Positions 1 through 6,230 of a DNA stretch of 8,237 bases are shown here, in pieces. Below the pieces are notes generated by a model. It was not told the origin of the DNA, made no database searches, and was given only the letters and a program-made list of their open reading frames with translations. The DNA lies in assembly GCA_964356315.1 (NCBI GenBank), contig CAYHHA010000054.1, positions 1-8,237 on the forward strand, written 5' to 3'. The position numbers and the translations under genes were made by a program. Position 1 is the stretch's first letter. Each line of letters opens with the position of its first letter. The DNA is from CAYGFH01 sp964356315 (GTDB lineage Bacteria; Patescibacteriota; Microgenomatia; UBA10105; UBA927).

Positions 1-2
1 GA

Positions 3-143
3 TTTCATAAATTCAAACAAGGGTTCAACCCTTCTCTTGTCACATTTATCGGATCATATGATCTTGTGATCCATCCGATACTGTATAGACTGTTTATTTT
101 TGTCGACTCACTCCGTTGGTTTTTTCTAAAGTTAAAACCCTAA
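3..143 (+). CDS. FemAB-family aminoacyltransferase, 3' end only (partial)
   Basis: An open frame runs from the left edge to a TAA and encodes 46 residues. They read as the C-terminal tail of a FemAB (Fem/MurJ-type peptidyltransferase) protein: a KFKQGF segment, where the family has its conserved K-x-GFGG-like stretch, is followed by VTFIGSYDLVIHPILYRLF. That pattern is the 'Y-x-G-x-(Y/W)-DLV-x-(N/H)-P-(L/I)-x-Y-x-(L/A)' tail of this family. FemAB proteins use aminoacyl-tRNA to add amino acids to the peptide bridge of lipid II or peptidoglycan at the inner face of the membrane. The next gene is a second family member on the same strand, 93 bp downstream, so the two look like a tandem pair. The body of the protein lies outside the window, so activity cannot be judged. 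The family call rests on one short segment and on the neighbour. Confidence 0.68.
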   Translation, partial: FHKFKQGFNPSLVTFIGSYDLVIHPILYRLFIFVDSLRWFFLKLKP

Positions 144-171
144 CTGCCTTTTCGAGTATTATTTATTTATT

Positions 172-227
172 GGAATATCGGAATATTGGATTATTGGATT
201 ATTGGATTATTGGATTATTGGATTATT
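172..227. repeat. 8-bp tandem repeat (GGATTATT)n in the gap before the second FemAB gene
   Basis: Seven octamers follow each other without a gap. The first two are variants (GGAATATC at 172, GGAATATT at 180) and the last five are perfect GGATTATT (188-227). The array ends 9 bp before the ATG at 237 and fills most of the 93-bp intergenic gap. Each junction creates a TTGGAT hexamer, loosely like a -35 box, and the array is followed by TATAAC (229-234). That hexamer sits too close to the start codon to be a normal -10 box. The unit length of 8 means that copy-number change would alter spacing between anything upstream and the start codon. No function is shown by the sequence alone. Confidence 0.95.
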
Positions 228-236
228 TTATAACGC

Positions 237-1088
237 ATGGAACCTCAACAATCCGAACTCTATAAAAAATTTATGCTCTCTCTGAAATGGGATGTCATGC
301 CTGTGGGAGAAGCTCAGGTATTTATCAGATCATTCCCAATAGTGGGAGGCATGATGAAACTTCATAGACCACAAAAACTTCCTAACACAGTCGAGTTAAT
401 TTCCCTCATCAAACAACGCCGTATTCATACACTCGTTGTAGAACCAGTGCTGACACAAGACCCTGAAGAACTTCAATCATGGTGCGAAGAATTATCAAAA
501 CAGATCACGATCAGCTCCTCCCCTTTTTTACCAACAAAGACTATTCATATCGATGTTACCAGAAACGAGGATGCGATATTTTCCTCATTCTCAGAAGCAA
601 AACGTCGAGCTGTGCGACGCGCCACAAAGCTAGGAGTCACCATACAAGAGTCTGACTCAATACGAGATCTTCTGAATATAAAAAATAAATCTGCAGGATT
701 ATTTGGATTTATGACCACATCAGGTATGAAAGAATTGTGGGATGTTTTTGCGCCAACCCATGCATCAATACTCTTGGCCCATGATGAAAAAAAAGTTCTT
801 CTCGGTGGAGTACTCCTTCTGCATTACGATAACGTTACCTATTATTGGATCGCAGGAACAATTACTCATGGCAAAAAACTTTTTGCCCCGACGCTACTTG
901 TATGGGAATCGATAAAACTAGCCAAACAAAAAAAATCAAAAATTTTCGATTTTGTTGGCGTCTGGGATGAACGGCTACCAAAGGAAAATACTCAGTGGTT
1001 AGGATTTACGAAATTTAAAGAAGGCTTTGGAGGAAAGACTGCATATTATCCACTTGTCGTGTCCAAATATCCGCATATAAAAAACTAA
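237..1088 (+). CDS. FemAB-family (lipid II / peptidoglycan bridge) aminoacyltransferase
   Basis: A 283-residue protein of the FemAB family, made of GNAT-like folds that transfer an amino acid from aminoacyl-tRNA to the peptidoglycan precursor peptide. The N-terminus (QSELYKKFMLSLKWDVMPV, residues 5-23) fits the family's 'Q-S-x-x-W-x-x-F-x-x-S-x-G-W' opening, which supports the ATG at 237. No Shine-Dalgarno sequence is visible there. Residues 117-134 (SFSEAKRRAVRRATKLGV) match the basic 'K-x-R-x-x-I-R-x-A-x-K-x-G-V' segment seen before the second GNAT fold. Residues 237-266 hold FDFVGVWD and GFTKFKEGFGG, the most conserved part of the family. YYPLV follows at 270-274, and the protein then stops with only about ten more residues. 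It lies just downstream of another family member, so the two may add successive residues or act as a pair. At 283 residues it is shorter than the roughly 330-420 of staphylococcal FemA/FemX, as is common for CPR-type versions. The exact substrate cannot be told from sequence, and non-peptidoglycan acyl transfer is possible. Confidence 0.85.
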   Translation: MEPQQSELYKKFMLSLKWDVMPVGEAQVFIRSFPIVGGMMKLHRPQKLPNTVELISLIKQRRIHTLVVEPVLTQDPEELQSWCEELSKQITISSSPFLPTKTIHIDVTRNEDAIFSSFSEAKRRAVRRATKLGVTIQESDSIRDLLNIKNKSAGLFGFMTTSGMKELWDVFAPTHASILLAHDEKKVLLGGVLLLHYDNVTYYWIAGTITHGKKLFAPTLLVWESIKLAKQKKSKIFDFVGVWDERLPKENTQWLGFTKFKEGFGGKTAYYPLVVSKYPHIKN

Positions 1089-1093
1089 ATGAA

Positions 1094-2977
1094 TTAGTGA
1101 ATGGTATATGCTGTATTCGTCAGACTCATTTCAGGCATATTACCAATACTATCAACTGCAGTTCCGTCAAAATGATATAACACTCGAGTATTAGGATCCG
1201 AAACGAACGGCTCAATTGGAATGATATATGTGCCAGGTCCGCTAGTATATGGATATCGCGCAATGGTAGAAATTCTCAGCTCATCTACGGCACCACTTAC
1301 TATTCCCATGTATGCATCATTACTGAGAGATACTGATACTGTATCTCCTGAATCCCTAAATGGAGCAGGTTTACCACTGGATTCAAAGTTTCTAAACCCA
1401 GAAGAGCCATCCAAATATGCAACAAATGAACCACCCATATAAGTTGGGAGATAGGTAAGAGCAAAATGATGCCATACCTCTTTTGTTATGACGCCACTCG
1501 TGCCATAGAAAAGATCCCAATTCGTACCATCTGCAACATAGATGCGCATTCGACTAAGTCCATTCGCATCTTTTTCTGTAAAAATATCCAAATGAGAATC
1601 TGCTAAGCGAAATAAGTGTTGCTTTGCTGGAGTAACATCATCTAATTTAAACCAAAACTCTATTGTAAATTCCGTATTTAAATTAATTGTATTTAGAGAA
1701 TTTCTTGTAATATCCGCATGAGATGAATTGTACGATGCATTCGCAAACCGCAGTGCTTTTCCCCATGTAATTGGATGTGGAATCACCGTCGGAATAGGGG
1801 TGAAGGTTGGAGTGGGAGTTGATTTCGCCGTGATAGGACAATTTGAACGATTCAAGCAGTACTGCTCCGCATACGCAGACCATGTGGCGGAAGACTTGCA
1901 GGAGGTTGCCCCACCTTCCCTTCGACCAAACCCATCGTAACAGGCAAACGTCATATATTGATACCCACCTGAACAGAGAGCGTCGACAGAGAAACTACTT
2001 ACTCCGGATTTACATTCACGTGAAGGAGTCGGAGTTAAGGTTGAAGGTCGAGGTGGAGTTGAAGATGACGTTGGAGCTGAAGTTGGAGTCTGTGGAATAA
2101 TCCCTGGAGCCAAAAGCCTAATCCAATCTATTTTCACTGATTCAGCAGATCGAATGCCCCCAGAAAATACTATTTTCATCTGTTCAATAGTCGTTCCTTG
2201 TATTTCAGGGAATCTCACCGTAACATCTTTGAACGCTCCATCGGCGACGCCAGAAAACGCAAGAGGTTTTTCATAAACTTTTTTGTTGGCTAATTTATAG
2301 TACACAGAGCCTGTGTATCTGCGCAAAGACGATGGGGATCTTCCTTTTTCAGGCAACGATGGACAATTTTCAAATGCACATCCATTACCTGTTCTTCCCA
2401 CGTATGAGCCATCAGGACATGATCGAACATCTTGAGTACACATCACGCCAGCTTGTATAGATCCGGATTCTAATGAGGCTATCGATGGCATATTTGCTGA
2501 AATTCTTTCTGTTTTCGGCGTTGGTTTGCATATATACACATCGCATCCCAAAACAGATTTATCCTGACCGACTATAGATATAGCATTGGCACAGGTAGGA
2601 GGCAGAGGACATCTTGGTTTTTGAACAGATGCACCAACAGCCAGTGAAAATGACATCGATTTTAACCCTCTTGGTAAACTTGTAGATACGTTTTGATGTA
2701 ACAATCTTACTGACTCAGTCGGCTTTTCCCGAAATACAGAAAGATATCCGTTTCCTACGATAATTTTATTCGGTGACTGGGCATCCCATCCGTCTCCCGT
2801 AGCACTGTTAAATTCCCATTGTTTCAGAATTGTTTGTTCCTGAGCAGCTTTTGAACGTCCTTCCGTATTTTTTTGCACAGCTGCATACATCATGGCCAGT
2901 GCAACGATACCGAATGTGGTCACAAACACGATAGATATGATCTTAGAAAAATTGGATGAAGATGTTTGCTTCAACAT
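1094..2977 (-). CDS. Membrane-anchored extracellular protein with cysteine-rich modules and a LamG-like domain
   Basis: A modular surface protein of 627 residues if it starts at the ATG at 2977. The frame stays open to an ATG at 3040, right against the helicase stop, which would add 21 residues. I prefer 2977 because it puts the single membrane helix (about residues 11-34, IISIVFVTTFGIVALAMMY) close to the start, as in a signal anchor. Neither start has a good ribosome site. Outside the membrane come a beta-sandwich-like domain in two halves (about 53-118 and 222-289), interrupted by two four-cysteine modules (C123, C129, C145, C150; C180, C187, C200, C205). A Pro/Thr/Ser linker follows (292-319), then a six-cysteine module (C322, C335, C346, C360, C374, C380) and a second linker (384-401). 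Last is a LamG/concanavalin A-like domain (about 406-619) with the typical FTIEFWFKLD, WHHFALTY and AVDELRIS strands. The family binds glycans or proteins at the cell surface, so a role in attachment is likely but inferred. No catalytic motif was seen. Confidence 0.82.
   Translation of the reverse strand: MLKQTSSSNFSKIISIVFVTTFGIVALAMMYAAVQKNTEGRSKAAQEQTILKQWEFNSATGDGWDAQSPNKIIVGNGYLSVFREKPTESVRLLHQNVSTSLPRGLKSMSFSLAVGASVQKPRCPLPPTCANAISIVGQDKSVLGCDVYICKPTPKTERISANMPSIASLESGSIQAGVMCTQDVRSCPDGSYVGRTGNGCAFENCPSLPEKGRSPSSLRRYTGSVYYKLANKKVYEKPLAFSGVADGAFKDVTVRFPEIQGTTIEQMKIVFSGGIRSAESVKIDWIRLLAPGIIPQTPTSAPTSSSTPPRPSTLTPTPSRECKSGVSSFSVDALCSGGYQYMTFACYDGFGRREGGATSCKSSATWSAYAEQYCLNRSNCPITAKSTPTPTFTPIPTVIPHPITWGKALRFANASYNSSHADITRNSLNTINLNTEFTIEFWFKLDDVTPAKQHLFRLADSHLDIFTEKDANGLSRMRIYVADGTNWDLFYGTSGVITKEVWHHFALTYLPTYMGGSFVAYLDGSSGFRNFESSGKPAPFRDSGDTVSVSLSNDAYMGIVSGAVDELRISTIARYPYTSGPGTYIIPIEPFVSDPNTRVLYHFDGTAVDSIGNMPEMSLTNTAYTIH
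1775..1828 (-). repeat. Pro/Thr-rich linker coding segment, second of two
   Basis: About 18 residues with alternating Thr-Pro (TPTPTFTPIPTVIP) connect the six-cysteine module to the C-terminal LamG domain. The coding DNA is a run of degenerate hexamers, likely to vary in length between strains. Confidence 0.7.
2021..2104 (-). repeat. Pro/Thr/Ser-rich linker coding segment, first of two
   Basis: This low-complexity stretch encodes 28 residues that are mostly Pro, Thr and Ser (PTSAPTSSSTPP and similar). It joins the beta-sandwich domain to the six-cysteine module in the LamG protein. On the DNA it appears as runs of GTTGGAG/GTTGAAG-like hexamers on the + strand. Such linkers are typical of extracellular spacers. 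A similar shorter linker is coded at 1775-1828, before the LamG domain. Confidence 0.75.
2315..2623 (-). other. Two cysteine-rich modules inserted inside a beta-sandwich domain of the LamG protein
   Basis: This stretch encodes about 103 residues with two four-cysteine modules: CPLPPTC...GCDVYIC, and CTQDVRSCPDG...GNGCAFENC. The sequence before it (WEFNSATGDGW and following strands) and after it (VYYKLANKKVYEKPL to KIDWIRLL) read together like one jelly-roll or carbohydrate-binding-like domain. The modules would therefore sit in a loop of that domain. This is a reading of domain order by eye, without a structure. Confidence 0.5.
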
Positions 2978-3040
2978 ATATTCATCGTTGCATGGCACCA
3001 TTCCTAGTGTCAAGACGCAAGAGTGTGTTGTACCATACAA

Positions 3041-6000
3041 TTAATTCCACGCTTCACATAATAAGCGAAACTCACAGAAATCACAATGTCGTCCGGGAGT
3101 CGGTTGAAACGTACTTCTTTCGATGGCATCTACAGTCTGGGATATTTCAATTTTAGCGTTATCTATTTGCGCTTGGGTTCGGGTACCAGAAATTTTTTCC
3201 TGGCCTTCCAAAAAATAAAATGAAACAATAACATTCTCAGGTTTTTTCTTATACACCCCTTCCCCCGAAGCACTCATTGCATAAATGGTGAGCTGAGGAT
3301 CTTTTGAAACATCTCGAGTTTTTGTTGCAGTCCCTGTTTTATAATCAATTATTTCAATGGATCCATCTTCATGCGTGTCTATGCGATCAATTTTTCCACC
3401 CAAGGTGACATGCTCTGAAATTTTTATTTTAAACGGTTCTTCTATTGCTGTTGGGATAACTCCAGAAACATATCCTTTTTGAAAAAATTGTGTCAAAAGC
3501 TCAACTCCGTGCTGTCTCATCTTCTCTTCATACGTCTTATTTCCGTATCCAACTGATACCCAATGCGATGCATACGCAGTCAAAAGAGTATCCAAAGAGA
3601 CCGATTCACGCTTCTGAACACTGGTATAAAACTGTTGGAGCGATTTATGTATCACATCACCAAACGATAGCGCTGCGCTTGCCGGCACTGGAATTTTTAT
3701 GACATACCGATATTTATACTGCAAAGGACACGTTTGAAAACTGGATAACTGGGAATAGGATATGTAAGAAATATGCTGTTTCGGTGTGGGTAATTTTTCT
3801 ACAGACGGATCTTTTTTGAAATCCAAAAAGCTCAGTTGTGCAGAGGTGTTTTGGCTATAGAGCACTTCAGGAATTGAAGCCTGTGGCCCGATTGATTCAT
3901 AGATAAATGGCGAAAGTTTTTTCTCCCGCTTTCCGTCTCCGTAGTATTTCGCTGCGGTAAGAAATAACACGTCTCGTGCACGCGTCATACCGACATAAAA
4001 TAACCGCCGTTCTTCCTGAAAGTGGACATCCCCTGTTGGGAGAATTTCTTTCAGTAGTTCCGTGGGAACGGGTATTTGCTCTTTGCGCTCCATACTCGGA
4101 AATCTTTGCGAAACCAAGTTAACTAAAAACACTATTGGAAATTCTAGACCCTTTGAAGAGTGTACCGTCATAATCCGCACTGCATTATCGATAGACCAAT
4201 CCGAAGACGATGCCATAGGAGATTCGCCTAGTTGCATAGACATTTCGATCCAATCCACAACAGAAAATACACTCGCTTCCTCGTGACTCGTCTCATACTC
4301 TTTTAATTTTTGGAAAAATTTTGAGATATTTAAAGCCACTGTTTCATCTTTAGTATTGGCATACTCTGCAAGCTGTTTTAGAAGGCCGGTTTTCTCCAAG
4401 AAATAATACAAGATCTGTCCTGCTGTTTCTTTTTTGAGCAATCCTAGATGTTTATGTATCATTTCAACGATAAATTTAATTTGTTTAATACTTTCACTTC
4501 CAACTGAGGGTTTTATCGATCGAGCAGAGTTGAGAGGTATAATTTCCGAAGATCGCTTTTCGAACTTAGCACTACCATCGATAATGGATAGATTGTCTTT
4601 TGTGAGCAGCGGATCGAGGAAATTATATCTCGAGAGCTCTGCCAAGTTTTCACATATTTCAAACAGTGAACATCCATACTTTTTTGCGGCGTTAGATATC
4701 GCAGCAATATCCCGTGGATCCAAATGGAAACATTCCATCGAAAGAATTCGGTAAAACGCCACATTGTCTTCAAAGTTATAGAGAACTTTAAGGTAGGCGA
4801 TTAAATCTTTCACTTCCGGTTTTTTATACAATTGCCCTGGACCTAAAAATTGAAACGGAATTCCCGCTCGAGAAAGTGCCCTTGCAAACGGCTCAGCATG
4901 CGCATTAGCTCGGACCAGTATTGCAACATCACTCCATGAGTATTTCTTTTCCTGTTCCTTGTCACCTGTAACTTGTTGCATAATCTCACCAGCCACTAAT
5001 TCAGCTTCATGCTCTACCCGCTCTGCATACAATATTTGAATTGGATCTCCATTTACCCGACGCATGCTTTCCAATTTTTTATCGATATGTTCTGCCACTT
5101 CTAATCGATCTGGGTTATTATGCTGAATTAGGTCATACGACCGGTCTAAAATTTCTTTTGTTGAACGGTAATTCTTAGTAAGCACCACAATCGTAGTTTT
5201 GGGATACGTTTTTCGAAATTGAATCATGTTCGATATTGCCGCTCCCCGCCACCGATATACAGCTTGATCATCATCCCCAACGACGGTAATATTTTTTCGT
5301 TTTCCAGAAAGCAAAATGGCAAGCGAATTTTGCGCAAAATTTGTGTCCTGAAATTCATCAATAAGGATGTATTTAAATTGCTCTTGATACTGCTTGAGAA
5401 TATGAGGACGAGCCGTAAATATCGAAAGCGTATGACTAATCAGATCAGAATAATCTGCAACGCCTTCTTTGATTTTCAATTCCTCATACGTTTTGTACGC
5501 CCGTGCTAGTTCAATATATTTTTCCCTTTCTTCCACATTCTCCATCTCCTCCTGCTCCTTGTCCCTTGTCCCTTGCCCCTTGTCCCCTGTCCCTTGCTTC
5601 CTGTCCCCTGTCTCTTGTCCCTTGTCTCCTGTCCCCTGCTTCTTGTCCCCTGTCTCTTGTCCCTTGTCTTCTATCCCATTTTTCTTGTGTACCCATGCTT
5701 CATACTGCGCAGGCGTTATCTCTTCATCCTTCAGGCGACTAAAATGTTGAATCATTCCCGAGATAAATTTTGTAGGATTCCCAAGAGGCTTGAAGTACGT
5801 TAACTGAAATGAATGAATATGTTTACGGAAAAATAGTATCGCATCTGTTTCGGTCATCAATATATAGCTTGGATTTATCCCAATGTGAATTCCTTCACTG
5901 CGTAAAATTCTGTCGCAAAATGCATGAAACGTAGAGATCCACATCTGCGTCACTCCATACGGCATCGCTTTATCCACACGCTCTTCCATCTCAGATGCTG

Positions 6001-6199
6001 CTTTCTCCGTGAACGTGAGCGCGAGAATTTCTTGAGGCTTAGCAAATCCTTTCGATATCAAATAGCTTATGCGCTCCGTTATGACGGTGGTTTTTCCGGT
6101 CCCGGCCCCTGCAATAATCATAAGAGGGCCTTTTCCGTGCTCTACCGCCTTAAGCTGCTCGGCGTTTAATTCTCGCTTATCGACAGATACGCTTGTCAT
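3041..6199 (-). CDS. SF1 UvrD/PcrA-type DNA helicase fused to an Fe-S PD-(D/E)XK nuclease (AddAB/AdnAB-like)
   Basis: A 1052-residue ATP-dependent 3'-5' type DNA helicase-nuclease, expected to act in recombinational repair of DNA breaks in the cytoplasm. All SF1A motifs are present: Q motif (LNAEQLKAVEH, 11-21), Walker A (GAGTGKT, 31-37), Ia (LALTFTEKAASEMEERV, 59-75), Walker B (DEFQDT, 281-286), III (GDDDQAVYRWRGA, 308-320), IV (NYRS, 343-346), V (TVHSSKGLEFP, 678-688) and VI (ERRLFYVGMTRARDVL, 730-745). The C-terminal third is a RecB/AddB-type nuclease: SYSQLSSFQTCPLQYKYRY (814-832), H851, GGKIDRID (934-941, D938) and IIDYKTG (950-956, D952, K954). C824 with C1039, C1042 and C1048 (C-x2-C-x5-C at the end) matches the iron-staple cysteines of AddB. 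Non-family segments sit at residues 175-217, about 408-417 and 539-563 (listed separately). The start at 6199 gives the expected short lead before the Q motif, but no Shine-Dalgarno site is visible. The stop abuts the ATG at 3040 of the LamG gene frame. Confidence 0.93.
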   Translation of the reverse strand: MTSVSVDKRELNAEQLKAVEHGKGPLMIIAGAGTGKTTVITERISYLISKGFAKPQEILALTFTEKAASEMEERVDKAMPYGVTQMWISTFHAFCDRILRSEGIHIGINPSYILMTETDAILFFRKHIHSFQLTYFKPLGNPTKFISGMIQHFSRLKDEEITPAQYEAWVHKKNGIEDKGQETGDKKQGTGDKGQETGDRKQGTGDKGQGTRDKEQEEMENVEEREKYIELARAYKTYEELKIKEGVADYSDLISHTLSIFTARPHILKQYQEQFKYILIDEFQDTNFAQNSLAILLSGKRKNITVVGDDDQAVYRWRGAAISNMIQFRKTYPKTTIVVLTKNYRSTKEILDRSYDLIQHNNPDRLEVAEHIDKKLESMRRVNGDPIQILYAERVEHEAELVAGEIMQQVTGDKEQEKKYSWSDVAILVRANAHAEPFARALSRAGIPFQFLGPGQLYKKPEVKDLIAYLKVLYNFEDNVAFYRILSMECFHLDPRDIAAISNAAKKYGCSLFEICENLAELSRYNFLDPLLTKDNLSIIDGSAKFEKRSSEIIPLNSARSIKPSVGSESIKQIKFIVEMIHKHLGLLKKETAGQILYYFLEKTGLLKQLAEYANTKDETVALNISKFFQKLKEYETSHEEASVFSVVDWIEMSMQLGESPMASSSDWSIDNAVRIMTVHSSKGLEFPIVFLVNLVSQRFPSMERKEQIPVPTELLKEILPTGDVHFQEERRLFYVGMTRARDVLFLTAAKYYGDGKREKKLSPFIYESIGPQASIPEVLYSQNTSAQLSFLDFKKDPSVEKLPTPKQHISYISYSQLSSFQTCPLQYKYRYVIKIPVPASAALSFGDVIHKSLQQFYTSVQKRESVSLDTLLTAYASHWVSVGYGNKTYEEKMRQHGVELLTQFFQKGYVSGVIPTAIEEPFKIKISEHVTLGGKIDRIDTHEDGSIEIIDYKTGTATKTRDVSKDPQLTIYAMSASGEGVYKKKPENVIVSFYFLEGQEKISGTRTQAQIDNAKIEISQTVDAIERSTFQPTPGRHCDFCEFRLLCEAWN
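4513..4584 (-). repeat. 72-bp in-frame segment with 8-bp inverted ends in the helicase gene (candidate inserted palindromic element)
   Basis: The segment begins with TTATCGAT (4513-4520) and ends with its reverse complement ATCGATAA (4577-4584). Its length of 72 bp is 24 codons, so it keeps the frame. An inner imperfect hairpin can be drawn between AATTTCCGAA (4541-4550) and TTCGAACTT (4559-4567). It encodes residues 539-563 (DGSAKFEKRSSEIIPLNSAR within), which do not resemble the helicase 2B subdomain on either side. The flanking helices (ENLAELS before, SIKQIKFIVEMIHKHL after) are usually separated by only about ten residues in this family, as I remember it. The hexamer ATCGAT is frequent elsewhere in this window, so the inverted ends may be partly chance. 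Confidence 0.4.
4951..4978 (-). repeat. Second, short copy of the same heptamer repeat in the helicase gene
   Basis: Four degenerate heptamers (CCTGTTC, CTTGTCA, CCTGTAA, CTTGTTG on the + strand) match the CYTGTCY pattern of the array at 5551-5676. They encode the QQVTGDKEQE segment around residues 408-417, which repeats the GDKEQ found at the end of the main array. It sits in a variable loop just before the conserved SWSDVAILVRANAHAEPF segment, so the helicase core is not disturbed. Confidence 0.7.
5551..5676 (-). repeat. 18-unit heptanucleotide tandem array inside the helicase gene
   Basis: The 126 bp divide exactly into 18 consecutive heptamers. On the coding strand the consensus is RGACARG (CYTGTCY on the + strand), with a few units carrying AGC in place of GAC. 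Three heptamers make 21 bp, so the protein shows a seven-residue period, GDKGQET/GDKKQGT and variants, over residues 175-217. The repeat is highly charged and hydrophilic. It lies between motif Ia and Walker B, in the region of subdomain 1B, where family members normally have a short loop. It contains no stop codon in several frames, which is why long spurious open frames cover it on both strands. It is likely an expanded microsatellite tolerated as a surface loop. Confidence 0.97.
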
Positions 6200-6230
6200 A
6201 GTAGCTATTCACATTTATATTAGTATTTAA

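Noticed and set aside
47..80. Nested palindrome (TATCGG/CCGATA arms, GATCATATGATC inside) near the left edge
   Set aside because: It lies wholly in the conserved C-terminal coding part of the FemAB gene, has bulges and no T run, and is best explained by codon choice.
229..234. TATAAC as a -10 box for the second FemAB gene
   Set aside because: It lies 2 bp before the start codon and no TTGGAT of the array is at 16-18 bp spacing from it.
1089..1093. Terminator between the convergent FemAB and LamG genes
   Set aside because: Only 5 bp separate the two stops and no hairpin with a T run was seen. Termination must occur within the opposite gene or by another mechanism.
1221..2100. Open frames of 70-85 codons on the + strand opposite the LamG gene
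   Set aside because: They are antisense shadows. Their sequences show no motif, while the - strand frame is a coherent multi-domain protein.
5551..5676. CRISPR-like array
   Set aside because: Units are 7 bp, contiguous and without spacers, inside a coding frame, with no cas genes.
5469..5803. Several overlapping open frames on the + strand and one on the - strand across the heptamer array
   Set aside because: The 7-bp unit contains no stop codon in these frames, so the array stays open by composition alone. The predicted Ser/Pro/Cys/Leu-rich proteins have no domain features, and the true frame is the helicase.
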